DNA from: Piscinibacter gummiphilus
GTDB taxonomy: Bacteria > Pseudomonadota > Gammaproteobacteria > Burkholderiales > Burkholderiaceae_C
DNA length: 64,000 bases
Direction: 5' to 3'
NCBI RefSeq assembly: GCF_002116905.1
Contig: NZ_CP015118.1
Span: 806,001-870,000, forward strand
In this document: positions 17,448 through 27,717 of the stretch, in pieces
How the letters are laid out: each line of letters opens with the position of its first letter
Numbering within the stretch: the first letter of the stretch is position 1
Notes under the pieces: generated by a model
What the model saw: only the letters and a program-made list of their open reading frames with translations
What the model was told of the DNA's origin: nothing
Database searches by the model: none
Position numbers and translations under genes: made by a program

Positions 17448-18107
17448 ATGCAATCTGACCGACCACCACGCCATATCGTTTTCGGTGAAACAAGGAGGAC
17501 GTTCTCCAAGCGCAGCCGCAGCATCCTGACGGCCTTCTTGGCTTTGGCGATGTCGGGTTTCCATGCGGCGCCGGTTCACGCGCGCGATGCCAGCAGCCGC
17601 AACGCACAGGAGCTGTTCGAAGCGCTGGTACAACGGTTTTCCCGTGTACTTCTGGCAAGCCCGACCCGCAGCAGTCCAGCGCCGGAAACGGCGGTGGTAT
17701 TGCTGGAAGGGAAGGCATTGCCGCTGGGGCCTCGGCTGCTGAGCACGGCGACCTGGCGTGTATTGACACAAGAGCAACTGGTGGCCGAGCAGCGCGCGGT
17801 CTTCATCATCGTCACGCAACTGGGCGCGCAAGGGCCGGACATCCTGATCGACTACGAGATTCCGGCGAACGCTTCCTCGGGCACGCTGCGTGTAAAGGAC
17901 CAGGACGGAAAACTGGTCTTCGAGACCAAGGACAGCTACCGATCCAGCAGCGGCTCACGCTTCACCTATGCGCGCCTGTATGGGGGGATCGCCTGTCGCG
18001 ACGACACGGAAATGGCTTTTCGATACAACTTCTACGCGCTTGACCGCGAAAGCGGGCGTTGTGCCCGCCCGACCTTTCCCGACTCAAGTTCTCCGCTTGA
18101 ATGGTGA
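17448..18107 (+). CDS. Exported protein of unknown function
   Basis: A 219-residue protein that I do not recognise. A positively charged N-terminus (RRTFSKRSRS) precedes a hydrophobic segment ILTAFLALAMSGFHAAPVHA, a good Sec signal peptide with cleavage near residue 46. The mature part has a central hydrophobic beta-like block (RAVFIIVTQLGAQGPDILID) and two cysteines (IACRDD and GRCARP) that could form a disulfide. ATG17448 is preferred over TTG17427. The gene is single, with composition closer to 57% G+C than its neighbours, which suggests acquisition. The opposite strand is also open, so the call depends on the signal peptide. Confidence 0.5.
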   Translation: MQSDRPPRHIVFGETRRTFSKRSRSILTAFLALAMSGFHAAPVHARDASSRNAQELFEALVQRFSRVLLASPTRSSPAPETAVVLLEGKALPLGPRLLSTATWRVLTQEQLVAEQRAVFIIVTQLGAQGPDILIDYEIPANASSGTLRVKDQDGKLVFETKDSYRSSSGSRFTYARLYGGIACRDDTEMAFRYNFYALDRESGRCARPTFPDSSSPLEW

Positions 18108-18119
18108 CGGGCGCGGTGC

Positions 18120-18195
18120 CCGGCAACTGCTGCCGGACCGAAGGAGAACGCTTGAGTTCAACTTTGAAATGCAACACCCCGCGGATCCTCGCGGG
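18120..18195 (+). terminator. Two hairpins after the exported-protein gene
   Basis: A stem CCGGCA/TGCCGG with a 5-base loop (18120-18136) begins 13 bases after the stop codon, and a second stem CCCGCG/CGCGGG with a 6-base loop is at 18178-18195. A run of six T lies 18 bases later (18214-18219), too far for a classic intrinsic terminator. They may still end or stabilise the transcript. The rest of 18108-18353 shows nothing else. Confidence 0.3.
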
Positions 18196-18353
18196 TCAAA
18201 CGCTGAGCGACTGTTTTTTGCCCTCGAGATCAGCGGCGTGAAGGCCCGCATCGGGTCGACAGCGGTCGCCCCCTCGTTCCGAGATCGTTCGCACTCAGCC
18301 TGATGCGGTCACGCCTTGCGCGGCAAGCCCAGGCGGATGGGGGGGCTGCCTCG

Positions 18354-18635
18354 TCACCCGTCGTCGGAGGGCGCGGCGGTCGGCTCACGGGGAGGGGCGC
18401 CTGTCGATCGGTGAGGGCGCCGGCCGGGCCTGCGCTGAGTCACCTTCGTCTCGAGCGATCTGGCGATCACCCGCTTCGCCAGCCTCCCCACCCCGTACAG
18501 CATCGCGGCGAAGGCGAGGGTGACGGTGACGCCGGCCATCCAGCCGAAGGCGACACCGGCAACGATGCCGGCGAATGGCGCCCAGAGGTAGGCGGTGAGG
18601 TCGTCGAGGGCGTTGGCGAGCCAGGCAGTGCGCAT
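18354..18635 (-). CDS. Small membrane protein beside Ser/Thr kinase
   Basis: A 93-residue protein with two predicted membrane helices (about 15-33 and 36-52; LWAPFAGIVAGVAFGWMAG, then VTVTLAFAAMLYGVG) and a basic, Pro-rich cytoplasmic tail (RRPGRRPHRSTGAPPREP). It follows the kinase gene by 13 bp on the same strand and is probably cotranscribed. No family is recognised. The tail carries several Ser/Thr residues that could be kinase substrates, which is speculation. Confidence 0.55.
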   Translation of the reverse strand: MRTAWLANALDDLTAYLWAPFAGIVAGVAFGWMAGVTVTLAFAAMLYGVGRLAKRVIARSLETKVTQRRPGRRPHRSTGAPPREPTAAPSDDG

Positions 18636-18648
18636 GGGGCGACCTTGC

Positions 18649-20085
18649 TCAACCCGAGCAGCCCAGCCGTCGCGCCCGTGTCTGGTCCGCCTCGCTCGGG
18701 CCTCCGAAGAGGCCGCCGCGTGCGAGCCGTGCGCATTCGGTGCGGCGCACTTCCTCGGCGGCCTGCTCGGCGGTGCGTCTCGTGGGCGACGGGGCCGCTG
18801 CCTGCGTCGGCGGGCGGGGTTTCTCGGTCGGAGGTGGCAGGGCCGCGGGAGCGGGCGCCGTGGTCGGCGGTGTCGGTGCGGGACCGGCCGCCGTGGGCGC
18901 TGTGGTGAGCACCGTTTCGATGCCGTCGTCTTCCTTCGCCGCGGTGGGCAGCACCGTCTCGACCGGCTCGCGCGGGCGGGCCGTCGTGGCGGTGTCGGCC
19001 GGCGTGTCGGGCCGCAGCGACCAGGCCGCCGCGGCGAGCGCGGTGCCGGCCACCATGGCGGCCACCGCATAGGCCGGCCGGCGGGACCGGGGTGCCGCGG
19101 GCGCAGGCTCGGCCACCACCTCCGTGACGACGGGCAGCGCCTGCGCCACCGTGCTGTCGGGATCGGCCTCGCGCGTCGCACGCGGCTTCGGCTCGGGCCG
19201 CGCGTTGAGGTCCATGCGGAACGCATCGATGGTGGGCGTGCGCAGCTCGGGCCGCACGATCAGGGCACGGTCGATCGCGCGCAGGAACTCGGGGCTGTAG
19301 CGCCCCGCGGCGGTGACCTCGAGCGGCTCGTAGGCGTCGTCGAGCATGCGGGCCACGGCCGGCGGCGGCGTGTGGCCGGTGATGATCCAGTGGACGGTGG
19401 CGGCGAGCGCGTACACGTCGGTGGCCGGGCCCTGGCGCAGGCCGGGCACCTCGGCGTACTGCTCGATGGGTGCGTAGCCGGGCTTCAGGATCGTCGTCAG
19501 CGAATGCGTCATGCCGCCGATCACGCGACGCGCCGCGCCGAAGTCGAGCAGCAGCGGGCGGTCGGCCGGGGGCAGCAGCAGGATGTTGTCGGGGGCGATG
19601 TCGCGGTGGTAGCAGTGGGCCGCGTGCAGCATCGCGAGCGCGTCGCACAGCGGCGTCAGCAGCCGGCGCAGCCAGGCTTCGTCGGGCGGGTGGGGCATGG
19701 CCCTCACGGCGGCCTGCAGCGTGCCCGCTTCGTAGAACGGCATCACCATGCACGCGGTGCCGTGGGCCTCCCAGAAGCGGTACACCTTGATGAGCGCGGC
19801 GTGGTCGAAACGCGCGAGCAGGCGGGCCTCGTTGACGAAGCTGCGCAGGCCGGCCTCGAAGGTGTCGCGGTGGCGCTCGGACCGCGGGCTCACCGTGGTG
19901 CCGTCGGCCCGCGACGCGAGCGTGGCCGGCATGTACTCCTTGAGCGCCACGCGGCGTTCGAGGGAGTGGTCCCAGGCGAGGTAGACGATGCCGAAGCCGC
20001 CTTCGCCGATCACGCGGATCAATTCGAACTCGCCAAGGCGCGTGCCTTCGGGCAGCGTGCCCGTGATGGTCAGTTTCGTGGACAA
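18649..20085 (-). CDS. Membrane-anchored Ser/Thr protein kinase
   Basis: A 478-residue Hanks-type kinase. The glycine loop is GEGGFGIVY (27-35), the ATP-binding Lys is K49 (VALKEYMP), the catalytic loop is YHRDIAPDN and the metal motif is LLDFGAARR; LKPGYAPIEQY is the activation-end segment seen in many proteobacterial kinases. A single membrane helix (about 335-355) leads to a Pro/Thr/Ala-rich, probably periplasmic region with a C-terminal part holding two cysteines. The start is TTG: no ATG or GTG lies nearby, and GGAGG is seven bases upstream. Acidic residues in the tail (KEDDGIETVL) are repeated twice. Confidence 0.9.
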   Translation of the reverse strand: MSTKLTITGTLPEGTRLGEFELIRVIGEGGFGIVYLAWDHSLERRVALKEYMPATLASRADGTTVSPRSERHRDTFEAGLRSFVNEARLLARFDHAALIKVYRFWEAHGTACMVMPFYEAGTLQAAVRAMPHPPDEAWLRRLLTPLCDALAMLHAAHCYHRDIAPDNILLLPPADRPLLLDFGAARRVIGGMTHSLTTILKPGYAPIEQYAEVPGLRQGPATDVYALAATVHWIITGHTPPPAVARMLDDAYEPLEVTAAGRYSPEFLRAIDRALIVRPELRTPTIDAFRMDLNARPEPKPRATREADPDSTVAQALPVVTEVVAEPAPAAPRSRRPAYAVAAMVAGTALAAAAWSLRPDTPADTATTARPREPVETVLPTAAKEDDGIETVLTTAPTAAGPAPTPPTTAPAPAALPPPTEKPRPPTQAAAPSPTRRTAEQAAEEVRRTECARLARGGLFGGPSEADQTRARRLGCSG

Positions 20086-20204
20086 GGATGAGCCTCCAGC
20101 CTGTCGGACACTTCGGCCCGATCCTCAATGGACCAGACGATGCGCAAAGGCCGGGGCGGCGTCAAGGCGGCGGCAAGAGACCCTTGGAAATGCCGATCAT
20201 TCCA

Positions 20205-22364
<2,160 letters not shown>

Positions 22365-22510
22365 GTGGCCTCTCCCTGGTGGATCTTGGGCCGTTATACG
22401 TGGCGATCGGGCGCTTGGGAACCGGTTTTCCTCGTAAGGCGGGAACCGGCCACGAACTTCGGGGGGGAGGAGGCCGGCGGACGACGCGCCCTGCGCGAAA
22501 ATGCACGCCC

Positions 22511-23059
22511 ATGACTTCGATCGTCCTGTTCGCCGCCGTCTCGGCGCTGTTCGTGTGGATCTCCCGCCACGCCCTGCGCAAGCCCGACTCCCATGGGTTC
22601 TACCGCTTCTTCGCCTGGGAGTGCATCCTGGCGCTGGTGCTGATCAACTTCCCCGTGTGGACCGTGGACCCGTTCGCGCCGCACCAGCTCGTCTCGTGGA
22701 CGCTGCTGGCCGTCTCGGTGTTCCTCGTGGTCGACGGGCTGCGGCTGCTGCGCCGCGAGGGCCGGCCCGGTGCGGCCCGCACGGACGCCGAACTGCTGTC
22801 CTTCGAGCGCACCTCGCAGCTGGTCACCTCGGGCACGTACCGCTACATCCGCCACCCGATGTACGCGTCGCTGATCCTGCTGGCCTGGGGCGCGTTCTTC
22901 AAGCAGGCCTCGTGGACCGGCGCGGCGCTCGCGTCGGGCGCGTCGGTGGCGCTGCTGCTGACGGCGCTGCGCGACGAGGCCGAGTGCATCGCGCACTTCG
23001 GCGAGGCCTATGCCGCGTACATGGGCACGAGCAAGCGCTTCGTGCCGTTCCTCGTCTAG
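22511..23059 (+). CDS. Isoprenylcysteine methyltransferase-like membrane protein
   Basis: A 182-residue integral membrane protein of the ICMT/PEMT superfamily, with four to five predicted helices. The diagnostic C-terminal block is LVTSGTYRYIRHPMYASLIL followed by RDEAECIAHFGEAYAAYM, the SAM-binding RHPxY and ExxL/FG..Y elements of the family. Bacterial members methylate small or lipid-linked substrates that are mostly unknown. It is a single gene that converges on the GST gene; its TAG stop is part of the hairpin at 23056. Confidence 0.85.
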   Translation: MTSIVLFAAVSALFVWISRHALRKPDSHGFYRFFAWECILALVLINFPVWTVDPFAPHQLVSWTLLAVSVFLVVDGLRLLRREGRPGAARTDAELLSFERTSQLVTSGTYRYIRHPMYASLILLAWGAFFKQASWTGAALASGASVALLLTALRDEAECIAHFGEAYAAYMGTSKRFVPFLV

Positions 23060-23089
23060 GAGCCTTCTCTCTGCCGCCCAGGCTCCTAG
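23056..23089. terminator. Bidirectional hairpin between convergent genes
   Basis: CTAGGAGCC (23056-23064) and GGCTCCTAG (23081-23089) form a perfect 9-bp inverted repeat with a 16-base spacer. The two arms contain the TAG stop codons of the ICMT-like gene and of the convergent GST gene, so one structure may end both transcripts. There is no T-tract, so factor-independent action is uncertain. Confidence 0.45.
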
Positions 23090-23703
23090 GGCAGCGCCGG
23101 GATGCCCGGCATCGGGATGAAGCCCGGCAGGCGCCGCAGGCGGTCGATCCACGCGAGGATGTGCGGGTAGGCCGCGAGGTCGATGCCCCCTTCGCCCGCG
23201 AGCGCGGTGTACGGGAAACACGCGATGTCGCCGAGGGTGGCGCGATCCTCCAGCGCGAGGTACGAGCCGGTGGCCGCCAGGCGGTCGTCCATGATGCGGA
23301 AGACGCGGTGCGCGCCGGCCTGCAGCTTGTCGAGATCGAGGGTGGTGACGCCGAAGCACTTCACGAGGCGCGCCCCCGAGGCGTTCATCACCTCGCCGCC
23401 GCCCGTCGACAGCCACTGCTGGATGCGGCCCATCGACACCGGGTCGTCGGGGTACCACTGCCGTGACGGATCGTAGCGGGTGGCGAGGTACACGAGGATG
23501 GCCTGCGTGTCCCGCAGCACCAGGTCGCCGTCCTGGAACACCGGCAGTTCACCGAACGGATTCAGGGCCAGGTACTTCGCCGACTTGTGCTCGCGGTTGC
23601 CGAAGTCGACGGGCACCCGTTCGAATTTCAGCCCGAGGATGTTCAGGAACAGGCGGATCTTGTAGCAACTGCCGGACAGGTCGAAGTCGTGCAGGGTGAT
23701 CAC
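23086..23703 (-). CDS. Glutathione S-transferase family protein
   Basis: A 205-residue soluble GST. The thioredoxin-like domain includes DLSGSCYKIRLFLNILGL, the cis-Pro segment GELPVFQDGDLVL and the gamma-glutamyl-binding DTQAILVYLA; the helical domain follows (LEDRATLGDIACFPYTAL, with the N-capping D). Start GTG23703 is chosen for GAGGAGG seven bases upstream, giving the usual VITLHDFDLSGS beginning; GTG23736 would add 11 atypical residues. It probably conjugates or reduces small electrophiles; the substrate is unknown. Confidence 0.9.
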   Translation of the reverse strand: MITLHDFDLSGSCYKIRLFLNILGLKFERVPVDFGNREHKSAKYLALNPFGELPVFQDGDLVLRDTQAILVYLATRYDPSRQWYPDDPVSMGRIQQWLSTGGGEVMNASGARLVKCFGVTTLDLDKLQAGAHRVFRIMDDRLAATGSYLALEDRATLGDIACFPYTALAGEGGIDLAAYPHILAWIDRLRRLPGFIPMPGIPALP

Positions 23704-23772
23704 GGGCGCCTCCTCGTCGCGTGGGACGAGGGGCACTGTAGGCGCACCGCGCCGCGGTGTCGAGCCCCTGGA

Positions 23773-24129
23773 TCAGCCGAGCGCGAGCACCCCGCCCACG
23801 ACCGAGGCCGCACCGGCCAACGCCGCCAGCACGCCCGCGAAGCGGGGCGCGTACGGGAGCAGCAGCACGAGCGACAGGGCGCCCGCGGACAGGAAACCGA
23901 CCCACACCACGGGCCCGATGGCACCGCCCCATGCGCCGATGCACAGCAGGAACCCGCCGGCGAGCAGCACGATGCCGGCGAGGCGCAACAGGCGGCGCAC
24001 CAGGGGGGTCGCATCGCGGCCCCACACCTGGTCGTGGTGCCGGTCCATCGCGAGGCACAGGCCGGTCATGCCGGCGTAGCTGGTGGCGAGGCCGAGGGCG
24101 GTGGCGGCGGCGATCGACAGCGGGGCCAT
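23773..24129 (-). CDS. DUF3325 family membrane protein (iron-uptake operon)
   Basis: A 118-residue membrane protein with three to four predicted helices. The conserved beginning (LGLATSYAGMTGLCLAMDRHHDQVWG) fits DUF3325, a family found beside PepSY-associated iron-regulated membrane proteins and siderophore receptors. Its ATG shares one base with the stop of the PepSY gene (TGATG), so translation is coupled. It probably assists siderophore-iron handling at the inner membrane; no biochemical activity is known to me. Confidence 0.8.
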   Translation of the reverse strand: MAPLSIAAATALGLATSYAGMTGLCLAMDRHHDQVWGRDATPLVRRLLRLAGIVLLAGGFLLCIGAWGGAIGPVVWVGFLSAGALSLVLLLPYAPRFAGVLAALAGAASVVGGVLALG

Positions 24130-25760
24130 CACGAGGCGGCTCCGGTGGCGGCCGGCCGGCCCACGGCGGGCTGCGGCGCCTTCGGGCTGCGACCCGGCTG
24201 GCGCGCCGCGCGGCGCAGGTGGGCGATGGCGGCGAGCATCAGCAGGCCCGACGCGAAGATGGTGGCCTCGACCCCGGCCGACAGCGCGTCGCCGCGGGCG
24301 ATGGCGAGGGCCAGGTGGTCCCCGGTGGTGAACGCGTTGAGCACGGGCAGCAGCAGGCACAGCACGGCCCCCGCGGCAAGCTGTTCGGTCCAGGCCTTGT
24401 GGACGGGGCGAACGAACGCATGCAGCAGCGTGGCGACCCACACCGCGAAGAAGAGGGCGATCTCCCACGTGCTGCGGTGTTCGACCGCGAGCGGCACGAG
24501 CCGGTTGGCCCAGAAGAACGCGATGCTGGCGACCGCGAGGCCCGCCACCGAGGCGATGTTGAGCGCCTCGATGACGCGGTACACGCGCTGCGTGGCGCGG
24601 CCGAATTCGTTCTCCTGCTTGCGGCGGCGCTTGACGGTGAAGAGGATCATGCCGGTGGCGAGCATCGCGGCCCCGGCCAGCCCGCAGAAGAAGTAGAGCC
24701 ACTTCGCCAGGTAGCCGCCGAACTGCACGAAGTGCAGCGCGTTCATCACCTGCTGCACGTGCTGCGCCGGGCCGCCGCGCGAGCCGAGCGGCATCTCCAC
24801 GTCGAGCACCTCGCCGGTGACGGCGTCGAAGGTCATCTCGCCGCTGCTGAGCGGGCGCAGGCGGCCGTCCTGCGCGGCCTCGTCGCGGCGGCCGAACACG
24901 CGCAGGCTCGCGCTCGAGTCGCCGGGGTGTTCCACCACGACGAAGCTCGCGGGCCGGCCGATCTTCTCGACGGCTTGCGCGGTGAGCGGGCCCATGGGCC
25001 TCACCGTCGCGGAGATGCCGGTTTCGTCGCGGTGTGCCGTCTGCTTCTGCACCTCGGCGAAGTAGGCGTCCTCGTTGCCCTTGTAGCGGGCCGCGATGCC
25101 GGCGGGCATGTAGGTCGCGTAGAAAACGATCACGCCGGTGTACGAGATCATCAGCAGGAACGGCAGCATCAGCACGCCGGTGGCGTTGTGCGCGTCGAGC
25201 CACGAGCGCTGGCCCTTCTTCGGGCGGAACGTGAAGAAGTCCTTGAAGATGCGGCGGTGCGTGACGATGCCCGAGACCAGCGCGACGAGCATCGCGATGG
25301 TGGCGACACCGGCGATCCAGATGCCCGCCATGCCCGCGTGGAACTCGAAGTGCATGTGCACGAAGTGGTGGCCGCCCTCGGTCTCGCGGGTGAGGCCCGG
25401 CGGGATCGCCTGGCCCGTCGTCGGGTCGAGGCGGGCGCTCTGGAAGTTCTTCTTCTCGTCTTCCCAGAACACGCGCAGCGCGGGTTCCTCTTCGTCGGGC
25501 AGGCCGATGCTCCAGAAGTGCGACTTGGGCGCCACCTTCACGAGGTACGCCTGCGCGCGGTCGACGATGGCGGGCTGCTGCTTCACCGTGTCGCCGGACG
25601 CGGCCGCGAGGGCGCGCCGCTCGGGGTTCATCCAGTGGGTGATGGCCTCGTCGAACACGCCGATGGCCCCGGTGAAGAAGATCGCGTAGAGCACCCAGCC
25701 GAGCCACAGCCCGCCCCAGGTGTGCAGCCAGGCCATCGACTGGCGGAAGGTGCCGTTCAT
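24129..25760 (-). CDS. PepSY-associated TM protein (iron-regulated, PiuB-like)
   Basis: A 543-residue inner-membrane protein. The N-terminal MAWLHTWGGLWLGWVLYAIFF is the PepSY_TM signature with a heme/metal-ligand-like His; more histidine-bearing helices follow (HFVHMHFEFHAGMAGIWIAG, FKDFFTF), and the protein ends with four or five helices. PepSY-TM proteins such as FoxB/PiuB are thought to reduce ferric siderophores at the inner membrane. The gene overlaps the DUF3649 gene by 4 bp and the DUF3325 gene by 1 bp. A Fur-like box precedes the operon. No TonB receptor is in the window. Confidence 0.9.
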   Translation of the reverse strand: MNGTFRQSMAWLHTWGGLWLGWVLYAIFFTGAIGVFDEAITHWMNPERRALAAASGDTVKQQPAIVDRAQAYLVKVAPKSHFWSIGLPDEEEPALRVFWEDEKKNFQSARLDPTTGQAIPPGLTRETEGGHHFVHMHFEFHAGMAGIWIAGVATIAMLVALVSGIVTHRRIFKDFFTFRPKKGQRSWLDAHNATGVLMLPFLLMISYTGVIVFYATYMPAGIAARYKGNEDAYFAEVQKQTAHRDETGISATVRPMGPLTAQAVEKIGRPASFVVVEHPGDSSASLRVFGRRDEAAQDGRLRPLSSGEMTFDAVTGEVLDVEMPLGSRGGPAQHVQQVMNALHFVQFGGYLAKWLYFFCGLAGAAMLATGMILFTVKRRRKQENEFGRATQRVYRVIEALNIASVAGLAVASIAFFWANRLVPLAVEHRSTWEIALFFAVWVATLLHAFVRPVHKAWTEQLAAGAVLCLLLPVLNAFTTGDHLALAIARGDALSAGVEATIFASGLLMLAAIAHLRRAARQPGRSPKAPQPAVGRPAATGAAS

Positions 25761-26059
25761 GTGTTGAAGCCTCCGAAGGTGTCCAGCACGAGCGACAGCA
25801 CGCCCATGGCGAGGGCCGGCACGAGGAGGCCGAGCCAGGCCCGGCGGAGCGTCCTGACCGCGAACACCCAGATGATCGCGCCGGTGTAGACGGCGTAGCT
25901 CAGCAGCGTGGCCGCCAGCACCGCTTCCGCACGTTCGGTGGGGAACAGGTAGCTCAGGAAGACCGTGGCGCTCGACACGAGCACGTAGCCGCCGAACACG
26001 GCCGCGGCGACGCGCGACAGCAATGCGTTCCGCGATGAAGTGGGAATGGCCTGCGCCAT
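25757..26059 (-). CDS. DUF3649 family membrane protein (iron-uptake operon)
   Basis: A 100-residue protein with three predicted helices (VAAAVFGGYVLVSSATVFLS, then AVLAATLLSYAVYTGAIIWV, then GLLVPALAMGVLSLVLD). The N-terminal arginine-containing lead and the YAVYTGAIIWVFA segment fit DUF3649, which regularly precedes a PepSY-TM gene. First gene of the three-gene iron operon, 72 bp downstream of the Fur-like site. Confidence 0.8.
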   Translation of the reverse strand: MAQAIPTSSRNALLSRVAAAVFGGYVLVSSATVFLSYLFPTERAEAVLAATLLSYAVYTGAIIWVFAVRTLRRAWLGLLVPALAMGVLSLVLDTFGGFNT

Positions 26060-26130
26060 GGACGCTCCGTCAGGGGAAGAAAAGGGCCTGCGCGGGGCGC
26101 CGCCGGGAGCGTGATTGTAGGCGTTTTCAT

Positions 26131-26149
26131 GATACTGAGAAACATTCGC
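26131..26149 (-). promoter_or_regulatory. Fur-like box upstream of the iron operon
   Basis: On the minus strand the site reads GCGAATGTTTCTCAGTATC, which resembles the betaproteobacterial GCGAATGATTCTCATT Fur/FecI box. It lies 72 bp before the DUF3649 start, in the only A+T-rich part of the gap. Iron-dependent repression is expected. Confidence 0.55.
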
Positions 26150-26163
26150 ATCTGAACGCGTGG

Positions 26164-27564
26164 CTATTTCCCGAGCGCGGCGACGGCATCGCGCATCACC
26201 GCGTCCATGAACCGCACGTCGTCGCCTTCCACCTGCGATGGCCCGAGCCGCACGACCACCAGGTCGAGGGACGGCACGATCACGATGTACTGGCCCATGA
26301 AGCCGCGGGCGAAGAAGGTGTCGCGCGGGGCGTGGGGCAGGCCCCAGGGCACGCCCCAGCCCGGCACGTCGCCGTCGGCCACGTTGACGTAGAAGCCGGC
26401 GCCGTAACCGGTGCCCGGGGTGGCGGTGCGGGCGCGGTCCACCCAGCCGGCGGGCAGCACGCGGCGGCCGCCGGCCACACCGTCGTGGAGGTACAGCAGG
26501 CCCAGGCGCGCGTAGTCGCGTGCGCTGGCCGAGAAGGCGTGCGCGCCGAGCGGGGTGCCCGTCACGTCGAACTCGATCGTCGTGCGGGCCATGCCCAGCG
26601 GCCCGAAGAGCGTGGTGCGGGCATGGCGGACGACGTCCTCCGCGTGACCGCCGAGCCGGTCGCGCAGCACCCGGGACAGCAGCGTGAAGTGCCCGTCCGC
26701 ATACCTCCAGCGGGTGCCCGGCGCGACGTCGAGCGGCGTGGCCTCGGCGAAGGCGGCCGGGTCCGCCTCCAGGTACTTCATGCGGGTGGACGGGTCGAAC
26801 GCGGTGGGCCGGTGGGTCAGCGCGAGGCCGCTGGTCTGGCGCAGCAGCATGTCGACGGTGATGGCGGCGCGCGGGTCGCCCGGTGCGCCCCACATCGGCA
26901 GGCCGGTCGGCCCGTCGGGGGCCACGCGGCCCGCGGCCACCGCCGTGCCCGTCAGTGCATGCGAGATCGACTTGGCGACCGACCAGCTCGGCATCGCGGT
27001 GTCGATGCCGTGGCCCGGCGCGTAGCGCTCGGCCACGATGCGGTCGCGGTGCACCACCAGGACGGCCTTCGTGCGGTGGTGGGGCGGGGCGGGCGTGTCG
27101 GTGAACGCGCGGTCGAGCAGGTCGCGCCACGGACCGGGCGCGGGCTCCACCGGCGCGGCGGCGTCCAGTGCGGGCCAGGGCGATTCGTACGCCACGGGCG
27201 GCAGCGCACCGAACGCCGGTGGTGCGCCGCCCTCGGGCAGCAGCACGCAGCCGTAGCCGTCGAGCCATGTCGACTGCCGCGCGAAGCCGCCCGCGAACCG
27301 GGCCGACACCCGCCGCGTGTCCCGGTCGACGTCGTACGACAGCAGCGGCTCCGTCCAGGCCATGCCCGGCAGGCCCAGCACGTTTTCCGAGAGCACCTGC
27401 GCCGGCGGCTGTGCCGACGTGAAGACGCCGGTGCACAGCTGCTGGCTCGTCAACCCCGCCGCGATGCGCATCGGCGCGGTGGGGCCGGCGGCACACGCGG
27501 TCAGCGACAAGGAGAGGAGGACGGTGCCGGTGCGTGGCGTCAGGCGGGTCGGGAGGACAGGCAT
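26164..27564 (-). CDS. Beta-lactamase-fold serine hydrolase, probable lipoprotein
   Basis: A 466-residue protein of the class C beta-lactamase/esterase superfamily. A signal peptide ends in LSLTACAAG, a lipobox with Cys at about residue 24. The catalytic pair is S195-x-x-K198 in SWSVAKS, Tyr288 in WRYADGH takes the YxN position (YAD here), and the C-terminal segment FMGQYIVIVPSLDLVVVRLG is common to the family. Such proteins are mostly esterases or peptidases rather than antibiotic resistance enzymes. Single gene; a Fur-like site lies downstream but belongs to the next operon. Confidence 0.85.
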   Translation of the reverse strand: MPVLPTRLTPRTGTVLLSLSLTACAAGPTAPMRIAAGLTSQQLCTGVFTSAQPPAQVLSENVLGLPGMAWTEPLLSYDVDRDTRRVSARFAGGFARQSTWLDGYGCVLLPEGGAPPAFGALPPVAYESPWPALDAAAPVEPAPGPWRDLLDRAFTDTPAPPHHRTKAVLVVHRDRIVAERYAPGHGIDTAMPSWSVAKSISHALTGTAVAAGRVAPDGPTGLPMWGAPGDPRAAITVDMLLRQTSGLALTHRPTAFDPSTRMKYLEADPAAFAEATPLDVAPGTRWRYADGHFTLLSRVLRDRLGGHAEDVVRHARTTLFGPLGMARTTIEFDVTGTPLGAHAFSASARDYARLGLLYLHDGVAGGRRVLPAGWVDRARTATPGTGYGAGFYVNVADGDVPGWGVPWGLPHAPRDTFFARGFMGQYIVIVPSLDLVVVRLGPSQVEGDDVRFMDAVMRDAVAALGK

Positions 27565-27640
27565 CTCGGTTGCTCCGGGGCTGTGGAACGGCCAGCGTAG
27601 AGCCCCCTGTTTAAGGTCCTTTTAATCGGCCGGGCTCCCG

Positions 27641-27646
27641 TATGAT
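27641..27646 (+). promoter_or_regulatory. Possible -10 box of the DUF1444-like gene
   Basis: TATGAT lies 72 bp upstream of ATG27718, after an A+T-rich patch (TTTAAGGTCCTTTTAAT, 27610-27626). The hexamer at 17-bp spacing is not a good -35. Nothing else stands out in 27565-27717 except a GGAAGG ribosome-binding site. Confidence 0.3.
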
Positions 27647-27717
27647 GGCCCCACACCTCGCGGCAGTACGACACCCACGTCACACGGCGGCCCTCCGGGC
27701 GCCGGGAAGGAAACAGG

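Noticed and set aside
17258..17458. 66-residue plus-strand frame before the exported protein
   Set aside because: No ribosome-binding site, no recognisable features, and it overlaps the real start of the next gene.
17968..18303. 111-residue frame overlapping the end of the exported protein
   Set aside because: Different frame over the end of a better-supported gene and no supporting motif.
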